Origin: Hyparrhenia diplandra
Taxonomy: Eukaryota > Streptophyta > Magnoliopsida > Poales > Poaceae
Reading direction: 5' to 3'
Length of the DNA stretch: 64,000 nucleotides
Assembly (NCBI GenBank): GCA_015847255.1
Contig: JADLZK010008434.1
Coordinates: forward strand, 35,869-99,868
In this document: in pieces, positions 34,292-45,932 of the stretch
Layout of the letters: every line of letters starts with the position of its first letter
Position numbering within the stretch: the first letter of the stretch is position 1
Notes under the pieces: model-generated
The model's database searches: none
What the model saw: the letters and a program-made list of their open reading frames with translations, nothing else
What the model was told of the DNA's origin: nothing
Position numbers and translations under genes: made by a program

Positions 34292-37200
34292 GTGATCACA
34301 ATTTCCCGAAGCTGGCACTGGATCTTCATGGTAACTTCAGAAATGGCACTGAAGATAGTGTGTCTGCCGCTGAGCAGATGGTGATGGTTTTAGATGATCA
34401 ATAATTGGTATCTGCTCCACATGCTGACGAAGAACAGCATCTCTTAAGTGAAGAATCTCCTATTAGTGCTGCAATGAAAAGTTGAAAACAATAAACTTAT
34501 TTAACAACAACTATTCCTCAACACAGAGGCATATCATTGAGAAGCAACAACTTGAGATATTAAATTTAAGAACACAGAGAGACAATCAAGTTAAAAAACT
34601 GAAAGAGGTATGCCATGCAGTTGTTCAACACATTCGGATAAGTAGAATTGTTGAAGAGATGAAATTAACCAAATAAAGTTAGTGATTCAGTGGTTCACTA
34701 TATTTATGCATTCCTTTTTGGCATACATGAGGCTCCAGTTTTCCAAACTTGAAGCGTTGCATTCTACAACATGGGTTGAAGGTCAACTGATGAAGGAAAA
34801 ACTCAAACACGAAGTAATATCAGGTGAATTAGATCTTCCCTGATCCCTGCGTTACTCTACCAGATTCCAATTCTGTCGTTGAGGAATTCATTCATTTTAA
34901 GAAACAAAATGGTGATAATCATGTTGACAAAAAATTGGCCTTGGATAGTGACCAGCTTTTGGATGACAGATTGATGGAAATTACTATTGTACACAGTTCA
35001 TTTTATCAAAGGCTTGTCCTACACTTGCAGTGAGAAATGAGCCTATAGAAGCTCATATGAGGTCTGATAGGAGGGCAACATCAGAATGTGTAGATCTTCC
35101 AGATAACAATAATCATTGTAGTTCTGATGGAATTGACTATCAAAGAGCCTGTTCTTCTAGTTCTATTCCTATTCCCACAAGTCATGATTCAATCAATCAG
35201 GTATTGCATTAGTCAGTTGAATTTTTCTTTCTTTCTTCTGTTATCTGTCATACGCCATGGCTTTTGTTTACTGTGCTTTGATTGGAGGTTGTTTTGTGTT
35301 TAAAGCTTATCAAATCTGTTATATTATCTTTGTACACAAGATTTTTTGAGCGATTATCTTGTCTATGGAAAATCACTTCAAAGCCATCTCATGCAACTAC
35401 ATTTTTTCCGATTGAATGCTTAGGAGATTTGTGTCATTTCGTGAAGAAGGATATACCCAAATGCGATGCCACTTTCAAATCAGTCACACAAACACCAATT
35501 TTCATATCGCAGCTCTGGCACTGAACAAAACAAGAAACGACCTAACAATTGAGAAATCAGTGAGGTCTTTAGCCTTGGCTGCACACCATAAGGGCATGTA
35601 CAACAGTGAGAGGCTGCCGTCTATATGTTACAATACTGAGCCAATTTAAAAAGACAACAGACAACCCACGGGGCAACCGGCCGCCTCATTTGGTTCTTCA
35701 CAAATTAATTAATACTGTATGTATTCATGATTGATCATGAATATCATTTCTATATACCACCATGTTGCTAATTGATACAAAAACAAATTCTTTAAATTAA
35801 ATAATTTATATATCATAAATGAAATATTACATAAATCTTATTTCTCATAAATCAAATATTGAACCAGTTTGAAATATTCAATAGCTAGAAATGCAAGTTC
35901 CATATATTGGCAAACTTTAATTGGTTTAGGTCACAAGCAAAATTAGATGCAGAACTAGCACTACCAAATCATCAGCAAAAGATGTATGGTCCACGCTTGT
36001 TGCCTGTATAGGTCGGTATAATTATATTATAGGTGTATTTCTTCTTTTATTTTTCTACAGGAAAACGGCAAGGTGACACAAGGCGTTGGCCACAACTAAT
36101 CCCCACGCGGGCTGCCTGAGTGAAGACGTCTCTCGGACCACGCGCCAATGCCGTCGACTGATGAGACGTCGGCTTCCCTCTCTCACTTCAATCAATGTCG
36201 CCGGAGAGGGTGTTTTTCGCAAATGTATACCTCTGCAGACGGCACTCCGGCATCCGTTGTACATGCCCTAAGGCACCCTTCTCCACAGCTCCATTACTGC
36301 CTTGACAACCGTGTCTGAACTCATACAACCATGTCTGGACTCATAGAAGCTCTATTGAACACACAGGTCTAGCCATGTTTTTACAGCTCCCAGACCACCA
36401 ACTTAACCAAAGTGTTTAAGCCTTTTTGCTGTACAAGTGTACTTTGTTGATACTTCACCAGTGCTTAGAGCTTTTTTTGTGTGCATTTTCTTTAACTATT
36501 GCACTTTGTTTATTGTTTGTGTTGATTGTCCCTGTAAAATGTTTTAGTGATGCCTGACTATCGATCACTAATAGCCTCCTTATTTTGAGGAATCTTCAAC
36601 TGATGATGGTAGAGGTATTGAACGTGCCATGGGAGACAATATTGCTAAGCCAAGTATATTTCTAGGAAGTGCAACTTCTCTTGTGGGAACCAATGCAGAA
36701 AATGATAGTACTGTTGCAGCAGATCCGGACCACATGGAATCGCCTATTTTGGCTTCTCCACAAAATGCCACGACCTAGCAGCATCCAACTGCAGAAGAAC
36801 CATCTGATACATTACCAGCAACAGCAGCTCAGGATCTGCAAACTGAGATGCAAACAGCATGCCCAACATTGGGTCCTCAACATCAGAAGACGTGCCCAGA
36901 TGATTCTAGTAAAATGAACCATGAACCAGATACAACAACTGGAATGTTGCAGGAAGAGATAACTTCTGACCCTTTAGATGATTCCAGTATGGGAGTTAAA
37001 GAAAAAAATATTGACACTCTCGCTGCAGATCCATTGAATTCAGAAAGTCGATCTTATATTGCTCCAAACAACCCAGCTGTCGTCCCAGAAGCTTGGGTAG
37101 CTGAAACTCAGAGTGATCAGTCAAGTATGCTTGCACAACACAGTACAAGTCTACCCACTCAACGGAAGTTAAATTTCGGAACATCCACCAGAAGAAGCAG

Positions 37201-37620
37201 ATCCATCAAGTAATCTGGACACAAATATTCAACTGTCAAGCTCAACGCTGGGTGCTGACAGCTCTGAAACAAGGCATCAGCCAGAAACTACAACAGTGTT
37301 ATCACAGGCAGTCAGTAAAAATCATGATGTAGATAATGATGGCACTGTTTACGCACAAAAATCTCACAGAGTCACCAATTTTGGCTGCTCCACAAAGCTC
37401 AGCTATGTTGTCACTTCCTTTGGAGGTTGGAACCTATCATCCTTTGAACAATCTGTTGCAGCCGAAGTTGTTGATGATAACAAAAAAAAAAAAAGACACT
37501 TACCGCATTGTCTTGTAAAACAGTGCTGCCAGAGCAAGAAAGTTTTAGGACTCAGACAACCCTTTGGGAATAGAAATGTCTTTCATCGATCGCATTTTTT
37601 TTTTCAATCACTACAGATAA
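34292..37620 (+). pseudogene. degraded multi-exon gene, unidentified
   Basis: Protein-like plus-strand stretches recur: FPKLALDLHGNFRNGTEDSV (34303-34362), a Lys/Gln-rich coiled piece RHIIEKQQLEILNLRTQRDN (34525-34590), LPDSNSVVEEFIHFKKQNGD (about 34857-34918), and after a Harbinger-like insertion a long acidic Ser/Thr/Gln-rich stretch at 36588-37212 (ESSTDDGRGIERAMGDN; TDTTT-like repeats). A donor-like site is at 35201. Stops and frame changes are frequent. Composition suggests the disordered C-terminal half of a large nuclear protein; a MOM1-like chromatin protein is only a guess. No catalytic domain seen. Confidence 0.4.
35592..36268. mobile_element. PIF/Harbinger-like MITE 2
   Basis: Perfect 13-bp TIRs GGGCATGTACAAC and GTTGTACATGCCC, flanked by TAA (35589-35591 and 36269-36271). 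677 bp, no transposase. Same TIR family as 30780-31882, and internal ends also match (GAGGCTGCCGTCT versus the right end), so both belong to one family. Confidence 0.88.
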
Positions 37621-37704
37621 GCGATTCTATCACAAACATACCTTAGCTTACCTTGCTGGTCTTCAGGACCTCCGCATTAACAACTGGACAAAACAAATAT
37701 GCTT

Positions 37705-37803
37705 TATTTGGTAGAGCTTCTTTTTTAGACTCCTTTTTTCATTAATTAAAAAGACGGTAAAATTGTTTGGTAGGACTCTTCCACAGAGAGGAGCCCTACC
37801 AAA
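37705..37803. repeat. short MITE-like inverted repeat
   Basis: TTTGGTAGAGCTTC at the left and GAGCCCTACCAAA at the right form an imperfect inverted repeat around an AT-rich centre, ~99 bp. Family not resolved. Confidence 0.5.
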
Positions 37804-38217
37804 TGGTCCATAGTTTTGGCTAGCAAATTTGATTCAGTAACTTGCTAATTGTAACTACTGGTGTTAGTATAATTTAAGGGGTCGCTTTGGATGTAGAAAT
37901 TTGCAGAAACTGGAGAGTTTTTCATTCACATAAGTACAAAAAAAAAAAAAGAATATAGTGCTCGAAACAGGACCTATGGTATTGTCTTGGGGAAAAAGTC
38001 CACTATTCCGCCCCAACTATTGCAAAAGTCCACTTTTCATCCCTAAACCGCAAAATTGGTCAAATCACCTCCTCCAACTTTTCAAACCAATGTGTTTACC
38101 TCTCTAGAGTGGTTTTGAAGGTGGTTTTGTATTTTCATTTTTATTTATTTCGGCTAAATATTTGAAAATTATAGTAAATCACAAAAAAAAAAAAATCATA
38201 AAAACGAAAAAAAAAAC

Positions 38218-38763
38218 TAATTTTGTTGGACTCCATATGGGTAGATCTATATATGGTGGATATATAATATGGTATGCTTTAGTATAAATTTTTTTGTTAT
38301 AAATTTAGATCTACGCTAATCTATAATTAATTGAAATAATTCATAATTGCAATTTCTTTGGTTCAATTGTGGTGAAATTTCTATGGTGATCAAATTATTG
38401 TATGCTTAAACTATAGTAAAACAAATTCATACTTATTGGGTCATGTACAACTTAGTTATAGATTTATTTATGGTTTATACTTGTTAAATCTAAATAAATC
38501 AAAATAACTAAGTTATACATGATCTAATGAGTATGAAATTTTAGCTATATTTCAACCATACAATAAATAGGTCGTCATAATTTTTTTTACCATAATTAGA
38601 CTATAAAAATTGCGGTTATGAAGTATTCCAATTAATTATAAAAAAAGCGAAGATCTAAATCTATAACAAAAACTTTGTACCAAAGCATACCATATTGTAT
38701 AGAGCGCTCTATTATATATCCACCATGTAGATTTACTCATATGGAGCCCAATAAAATTGGATT
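38218..38763. repeat. long fold-back (inverted) repeat
   Basis: Left arm from TTGGACTCCATATGGGTAGA (38225) and right arm ending in GAGCCCAATAAAATTGG (38745-38760) are reverse complements over about 245 bp, e.g. GGTGGATATATAATA and CATACCATATTGTATAGAGC on the other arm. The loop is about 40-60 bp near 38470-38510. AT-rich, no coding. Confidence 0.82.
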
Positions 38764-38958
38764 TTTCATCTATAACCTACTTTAAACCCGAGGAGCCTCG
38801 GGCCTTTGTACAACTACTGAGTGCTTCCCTCTCACAGAGCACCACTGTACAACTACAGATTGCTTCCATCACAACCGTCCACTCAATTCTCTCGACACAT
38901 CGCAGCCGTCCATCGCAAGCGTCCCTCGCGAAACTTCCTCCCTACCGCCGCCGAGACC

Positions 38959-41900
38959 GCGTTTTTATACCGTTCGGTTTACGCGATAAATCGCGGTTAC
39001 CGTTTATACCGGCCGGTCGATTTCACGGACCGGCCGGTATAAAAGAAGTCAAATTCAAAATGTAAAATTTGAAAAAATCGTTGAAAAAAATTACGTAAAA
39101 TAGTTCGTGGATGTATAGAAGCCAACGGTGTAAAACTTTTTCAAATTTGAGTTCGTTTGGTATAAAAAATTTGAATTGAAGTTTGGAAAAAAAAAAAAGC
39201 CGCGGGCCGGCCCGTGAAGGCCCATGAGGCCCATTGGCCTCCCGCCGCGGATAATGGCGTGGGCGCTGCGCTTGGGGGCAAACGCCCCCACAACCTTATC
39301 CGTTTCGGTCCCCCACTCGCCCGCCCGCGCCGCGTCGTCGCCCGTCCCGCGCCGGCGAAACCGCGCCGAGAAGCGGTTTTATCGGGCGGACCGGCGGCTA
39401 ACCGCTCCGCATCCGCCCGCGCGGCCGGCCGGGCGGAATCGTCGATGAAACCGCTCGGTTTGGTCGGTTACCGGCCCGGGCAGAAGGGTAAGGGGACCGA
39501 GGGAGTGAGTTTTTTTTTTTTTTGATTTAGGTTGATTTATGTGGTAGGATTGGGATTTAGGTTAGATTTTGTGTTAGGATTCATAGCTTTAGGCAGGATT
39601 TGTGGTAGGATTTAGAAAATATTTAGGTTAGGTTAGTTTTGAGTTAGGGTTCATAGATTTAGGAAATATTTAGGTTAGTTTAGGCAACTTTTTCCATTAG
39701 GATTTATGATTTGATGTAGGATTTGTGGTAGGATGTATATTGTAGGAATACATTGTTGGTTTCTATTGTGTAGATACATTGTTGGTGACTTTGTGTTGTC
39801 CGTATGGTTTATGCGGGTAGACAATGTCCGGGAGACCGAGAGACCCGGTGCGGGAGCACGGTGAAAATCTTGCTCCCGGGTTGGAAGTGCAATCTTGTCA
39901 CACCGAAAAAGCCGGCGGTGGTTGCACAAGGTTGAAGCGAAGACTTGGCTGGCCGCGGGTCTGAGGTGTTGCATTGCAACCATGTGCCTCCGGAGGTGCG
40001 TGACTACTTCCGGCGAGACCTTGACAAATCGAAGAAGAAGGGTAATGACGGGGCTCGTGGACAGTGGCACGTGAAAGTGCCGCCACGGGAGGGTAACTAT
40101 GTCATGGGCGAGGAGGAATATGAGGCTCGGGATCGCAAAGCGGTTGAGCGGTCGAGCTGAATATGAGTACCAACAGGGTGCGGCGACGGGGGAGGACATT
40201 ATGAGCGTGGAGGGGGTAGTGGTGGTGCGGTGGCGGTGGTGGTGGGCGTAGCAATCCACTTCAAAGGATGTTCGGCGGCCAGGAGATCGATTCACGCGAG
40301 GGAGACTCTGTAGTGGTGGAGGACTACGGGGCGGCCCGCGGTGCTAGCGAGAGGAATGACCCAACCAAGGATTGATCTGAGGGGGCCGGGCGCTTGAAGG
40401 GCAAAAATGCCAAGCAAGCTATTGGTAAAGCTTGGTCAAAGTGGTTCCATCATGTAGGACAACACGGACGACATGCCGAGCAATCCGTACTTTATCGGTG
40501 CCATCCGAGAGACACGAAGTGGGGTAAGTACCTATACTTGGAGATTGATGGTTTGGTGGTCTCATTATTCTTCCGTGTTCTTATTATTCCCTTATTGTTT
40601 TGAGGGTGAAGGCGTCACGTCACCTTTGGAAGGGAGATCGATGGCAAGTACCTAGATGAGAATGAGAAAGACTTGAAGGATAAGTACGTCAAGTTTCGAA
40701 GGGACTGGCCCACCTATGGCGTCACTTTGATGTGTGATTCTTGGGTGGCCCAACTAGAATGAGTGTGATCAACTTCATGATTTATTGCAATGGGATCACA
40801 TGGTTTCACAAGTCTATTGATGCAACTGGAAAAAGTCAAGATCATAAGTACTTGTACGATGTATGTGCACCTCCTAAACATAGTTGTCATGTTGTTCTTT
40901 TTAGTTTATATATATGTATATAAATAATAAATGTTGTGCCTTTTTCGGGGGAGATTCGGGTGGTGTGTTGGAGATTGGCCCCAAACATATTGTCCATGTG
41001 GTGACCGACAACGGCTCCAACTACAAGAAAGCTTGCAACCAACCGAAGCATGAGTGGGCTCACATTGTTTGGACACCTTGTCTTGCACACACCATCAACT
41101 TGATGTTGAAGGATATTGGTGACCGGACCCGATCATTCGGGTATGATAGCCGCGTGCAAGAAAATTTCAAATTGGTTGCACAACTATTGCGGGTTGAATA
41201 ATATGATGAGGAAAGCAATTGGTGGTGAGTTGGTCAAGTGGAATGCCACTAGATTTGGGACCAACTACATGTTTATGGAGAGTTTTCTTCGGAAGCGTGA
41301 GAAGTTCATGCGTGGATGGGATCTCAGGAGTTTTTGCAAAGCAAGTGGGCAAAGTCTGCGAAGGTACATATGCTCATGCAAGATTGTCAAGTATCCGGTG
41401 GTGGGATGGATTGGCCTACATCGTCGACGCAGTGGAACCAATTTACAAATTCCTTCGTTTTCGCCGATCAAGACAAGCGCCCGAACATGGCTTATGTGGT
41501 GTACGAATACGAGTTGTAAAGCGGGGAGATGGAGTCATTCTTTGGAAGAAACAAGCGGACATGGAGCGAATATAAAGCGATTATGGACAAAAGGATTGCC
41601 GGCGTCTACATCGAGGCGTATGTGGGGAGCAGGTATGATAATGAGTTGTGTTTATTTCTTAAGCTATATATATTTAATACTTACCGTTTGCTTATACGAA
41701 TTTATGTTGCATTTCTTTGTATTAAATCCAAGTCTCTCATATAATGCGGATCCAACTCCGGAAATGTTCGGTAGCCTAAAGGAGACATTTGAGGAGAATG
41801 ACGGATCTGCAGAGCGCCGTGCGGGGCATTGCGGGAGGGCGAGATTTTCCGCCCGGAAGATTGGTGAGTTTGGCACGAGAATTGGCTCGAGAAAATGGCG

Positions 41901-43622
41901 CTTGATCCAAGGACATCCCCATGTAAGTATTTTCTACCTCATATCTTTGTGGCCCAATAGGTTTCTTATACTAAAACATATAGCTAATATAATGTGGTAC
42001 CTTTGCGGCCCGGTTGGTGGATGATATTTGGTAGAAGTACTCCAATGTTGCGGCGCCTTGCTTTGCGGCTTGTTGCACAATGTGTCTCCTCCGGTGGATC
42101 GCGGCGGGCTGGAGTACATTTGCCTTGCCGCATACCAAGGTTCGGAATAGGTTGTCGCACAAAAAATTGAACAAGCTTGTTTATGTCAACTACAACTACC
42201 GCGACTTTGCGGATGTTACCCCACCAAGGAATTATGATGATGATGACTTCATTGACCGGTTCACGAAGTCTCATTCTATGATCGACAATCCGATTAGGGA
42301 ATGGATGGAATACGGCCGATCTAACCAGCACCGGTTCTTGATGACGATTACGGCGAAGTGGGCGTCCCTCTCGCCATCAAATATTGTCGGGTACAATTTA
42401 TATTTGTATATATATAAATGTATGTCCACCTCACCTTCTATTATTTGCTTGTGTTGGCGGTGACCATATAGCAACCGAGGATCTACGTCGGCGACGGGGA
42501 TGATAACATCGGTGATTGGGGCGTAGAAATGTGGGTCGAACTCACATGGGGAAGAGGAAGCGACAAATGCCGCCTAGGAAGGCTCCCTCAAGCGGCGAGG
42601 AAAAGCGCGCTCGGATGACACGGACCGACGATGGTGGGAATAACACGACCGACGATGGCTCCTCGGGTGATGACACGCCCGGCGATGGTGGGAACGATAA
42701 AGGCGGTCTTTGGAGAGTATGGCGGTGGCGGTGGTGGAGGGTATGCCGGTGGCGGTCTTTGGTGTGAGTGGTCTTTGGTGGGAGCGGGTCGTGCGAGTGG
42801 TTATGCGAGGTCTTCATTTCCACGGGTATCAATTGCACTTCAACCTACATACGCACAATTGTTTACGTCTATGACCACTAATTATGGTTGATTGCGGGTG
42901 AGACCCGGTTCACACATGCGACTCAAGACCGTGACCATGGCCAACCGGACTCGCGAGAGGATGTACGATTTCGGCGGACTACGGCGGTCCACGGTACTCC
43001 TCATCCTCCTCTGGCAATGAGACCTCGCGACCTTCTTATACCTATCCCATTCCCGGCGTGTCCGCGGCCTATGACTAGATGGGTGTACGAATGGGGAAGA
43101 CCCCGATTTTTACAATCGGTTGGTTGAAGAATGGGAGACAACGCCGGTATGGTGGGGCTAACTTGGCAAGATTACAAGGCTCCGCCGGCCAAAGAAATGG
43201 TATCTCTATTATGTCTACCGCCGAGTATGAGGAGTCGTGCCGATATGGGGTGTTCCCATATATCCTACGCTGGTTGATTATTTGTATGCCATCACATTTT
43301 GTTACCGTATTGACTTATGCTATTTATTTCCGCATTGTGTGCCACTTTTACATCAAAATGTCCAAAGCAACTACCAAAAATTCCTTCAAAAATTTTTTTA
43401 AAAAAAAAAAAACTTAGGGCGGTATGGAATTTATACCGTTCAAACCGGGCGGTATAAATTCCAAACCGCCCGGTTAACGGATTATTACCGAGCGCCGCGC
43501 CGTTTGAATTCACTTTCAATTCAAATTCCAAACCGAAGCGGTAACCGGCGGTTTACCGTGCCGGACCCGTAAACCGAAACCGGAGACCGGCGGTAACCGC
43601 GTTCGGTCGGTAGAAAAAACGC
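38959..43622 (+). mobile_element. hAT element of DUF659 type
   Basis: Left tip GCGTTTTTATACCG and the reverse complement of the right tip, GCGTTTTTTCTACCG, form a short imperfect TIR. Subterminal regions on both sides are full of GGTATAAA/CCGCCCGG motifs (38960-39065, 43420-43600). The inside encodes a BED finger, DUF659 and hAT C-terminal domain. An 8-bp target duplication was not found, so exact ends are uncertain. Confidence 0.68.
39830..42475 (+). pseudogene. hAT transposase (BED finger, DUF659, hAT_C)
   Basis: Domains in order: BED-type finger WKCN... LAGRGSEVLHCNHVPPEVRD (39880-40000); NPYFIGAIRETRS (about 40484-40520); DUF659 with VGPTRMSVINFMIYCNGITW (about 40743-40805), FHKSIDATGKSQDHKYLYD, an intron-like gap, then IVHVVTDNGSNYKKACNQ (about 40990-41045) and WTPCLAHTINLMLKDIGD (about 41071-41125); the C-terminal dimerisation region LRRLALRLVAQCVSS (42043-42090) and STFALPHTKVRNRLSHKKLN (42113-42170). 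It would bind and cut the element ends. Frame changes occur in and between domains. VTDNGSNYKKAC carries the conserved catalytic Asp. Confidence 0.82.
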
Positions 43623-43624
43623 AG

Positions 43625-44570
43625 CGCCGCACACCTCCTTCGCTCCCTCCCTCCCCTCTCCCTCTACGAAGGTCCTCGCCCTAGGCCACTCGCCGCGCGG
43701 CCAGGCTGCCGGACTGCCGCCATAAGGTGGTCGAGGGGCGCGACAGCCGTGCCCCGCATCCGCCATAGCGGCCAGGGTGCCGCCGTCGCCGTGCCCCCAC
43801 AGTCCGGCAGAACGCGGCTTGCGCCATCGTGCTGAACCCGCTGCCGCCGCGCTGGAGCCCGACGTCGAGCCACCGCCGTGCCGAGCTCGCCATCTGGCCT
43901 GCTCGCGCTGAGCGCCGGCCATACCAGAGCTGCGCACCGCCCTGCCCCACGCGGCAAGCAGGACAGGCGAACGCGGAGCCTCACCGGCATGCCGCCGCGG
44001 ACGCCGCCACCGGGGCCCTCGCTGTGCTCCGACGCGCTGCCGCGCTGTGCCCGCCGCAGCCCGCCGGTGGAGCCGCGAGCCCCCTCGCCGCCATGCTGCG
44101 CCACTGCAGCGCCGAGCCCAGCGAGCACGAACCGCCCAACCGGCCGGAATCCCACTGCTGCGCGGTCGCCGCCACCGGCGCCCTCGCTGTGCTCCCACGC
44201 GCTGCCGCGCTGTGCCCGCCGCAGCCCGCCGGTGGAGCCGCGAGCCCCTCGCCGCCATGCTGCGCCACTGCAGCGCCGAGCCCAGCGAGCACGAACCGCC
44301 CAACCGGCCGGAATCCCACTGTTGCCGGGGAGGACCTGCCGCCCGCCACCGGGGCCACGCTCACCCGCCCCGCGCCGCAGCTCACGCCAGAGCCCACTTC
44401 TCCGCCCCTTCTTCGTTTCCCCCTCGGCTCGCTCTCTGTTTCACGCGACGAAGCTGACAACGACGGCACCTGAGCGAACAGCACCCGTGACCAAGCTGGA
44501 CAACTCAACCTTATCCCTTCCCAGGACCCCACCAGCCATAGACTCAATTCTCTTCCACTTTGATCCATAA
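43625..44570. other. GC-rich block, possibly captured gene or promoter sequence
   Basis: GC rises sharply between the hAT end and 44570. All six frames are open because of composition; no domain is recognised. The block ends in a CT-rich stretch with TTATCCCTTCCCAGG (44511-44525), which could be a polypyrimidine tract and acceptor. Pack-MULEs and Helitrons commonly carry such GC-rich host pieces; the source is not identified. Confidence 0.4.
44003..44323 (+). repeat. tandem duplication, 165-bp unit, two copies
   Basis: 44003-44159 and 44168-44323 share GCCCTCGCTGTGCTCC, GCCCGCCGGTGGAGCC, CACTGCAGCGCCGAGC and CCGGAATCCCACTG in order. The copies differ by one C in a C run (CCCCCTCG versus CCCCTCG), which shifts the frame between copies. 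A third partial start (GCCACCGGGGCC) is at 44346. Confidence 0.9.
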
Positions 44571-44859
44571 ACCAGGTCCAGTAGAATAAAGAAAGAAAAA
44601 GCGAGAGCCTCAGATCGGCTCACCAGTGGTGGACCAAGCCCACAGCACAGAGCTGCTGTAGGTCTGACCCCATGCGTCAGCTGCTATGGTGATAATAAAT
44701 TGCTACGGCCACCCAGTATGCGTACACAAAAATGTGAAAACTCATTTTCCATGAATCAAACAAAAATCCCAGAATTCCTCTTTTCGACTCCTATATTTGC
44801 CTCATGCTACCTAATTAAAATACACTTTTAACTGTTATTTTTTTACTTAACACTTATAT

Positions 44860-44888
44860 GTACCGCGCGAAGCGAGAGGCTCAACTAG
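44860..44888 (+). mobile_element. Helitron-like 3' terminus
   Basis: GTACCGCGCGAAGCGAGAGG, a weak hairpin, followed a few bases later by CTAG and then T, the 3' end rule of Helitrons. The corresponding 5' TC end was not found; the GC-rich block to its left may be its cargo. Confidence 0.45.
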
Positions 44889-45069
44889 TTTTATAATGTT
44901 TCAATGATTTTTCAAAGATTTAGTCGAAATAAAAAAAAAAACAAAGCCACCTTCAAATCCACTATGGTTTGAAAAGTTGGGGAGGTGATTTGCCCAGTTT
45001 TACGATTCAAGGAGGAAAAGCAGACTTTCCTAAAAATTTAGAAGGAAAAAGTAGGCTTTTCTCTTGGGC

Positions 45070-45930
45070 AGTTAGGTTATGTCTTTTTTTTTTTTTTTTT
45101 TCAAGTTATGTCTGGTTGCATTAGTTTTAGCGCATCACGTTTTGCCTTAGGCCCGGTCCTAAAAACAGATTAGTTAGGCCCAGCCCTGTAAGGTCTTCAA
45201 GCCTTGCATTCAAAACTTTTCTTTCTGGCAGTTCTCAGGCAGGCTAGGCTTGTTTTGTTAGCAATTCCTACGTGGGCTTAGTTGCGAGCGCTTACTTGGG
45301 CGAACACGACTTCTTCAACACCCATCCATCATCGATTTTGCTCAGGCGAGGAAATTATGCAAGAAAAATTGTGTGCCCCTCTCGCACACTGCACCTTTTA
45401 GTGTGCGTTTCTTCGTTCCAACTTCAAGTATAAGTATACCTCAAGTTGGGTCAATATACCCAAAAGATACAGCATCAATTCCAAACTTATAAACTGAGAA
45501 AAAGAATCTCAAAGTTTCAAGTATGGTCGGCAGTAAACTCATCAATATATATAGGATAGGATTATTTCCACTGGTACAGAAATGACGTATGGATGGTATT
45601 TACTGGAAAGGAAAAATATTTCTTTTGGGTAAAGTGATAAGGTAAACTAATTACATTGGGTAAAATGTAAGGTGAACCTATCGGTAGATATACACAGTTT
45701 CGGAACCGGTATACATGATGAATTGTTTCTACAATGGACCACCTCCAATTCTTGTTTGAGATGGCATGATTTACCTAACCTTTGAATAGACCAACGGGGG
45801 CCTTATGCACATGATGAAAATTAATTATTGCTGAGAGAACAAAATCCTAAACGGAGCTCATATCATGGTCGGAATGAATATGATGGAGGACTCCACTTGA
45901 GTTGCCACAACGGCAAAACCCCTGGGAGCA
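45070..45930. other. 3' flank of the AP2 gene, no gene
   Basis: AT-rich with a T18 run at 45085-45102. It probably contains the 3' UTR and terminator of the minus-strand AP2 gene next to 45933; no poly(A) signal could be fixed. Confidence 0.35.
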
Positions 45931-45932
45931 AT

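Larger units (their letters stand above)
37992..45061. mobile_element. composite Mutator-like element with ~165-bp TIRs and 7-bp TSD
   Basis: Left end GAAAAAGTCCACTATTCC and the reverse complement of the right end, GAAAAGCCTACTTTTTCC, align over about 165 bp (37992-38170 and 44912-45061), including CAAATCACCTCC and CAACTTTTCAAACCA. TCTTGGG lies immediately outside both ends (37985-37991, 45062-45068). Long TIRs of this type are usual for grass MULEs/Pack-MULEs; usual TSDs are 8-11 bp, so 7 bp is short. No MURA-type transposase is inside; the inside holds a fold-back repeat, a hAT element, a GC-rich repeat block and a Helitron terminus. Confidence 0.78.

Noticed and set aside
38951..43630. 8-bp TSD for the hAT element
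   Set aside because: Flanks CCGCCGAG-like and AGCGCCGC-like are similar only through GC content and do not match at fixed positions.
43521..44570. 230-260 codon frames on both strands in the MULE
   Set aside because: Built by the 165-bp GC-rich duplication; both strands and several frames are open at once, and the minus frame also runs across the hAT end.
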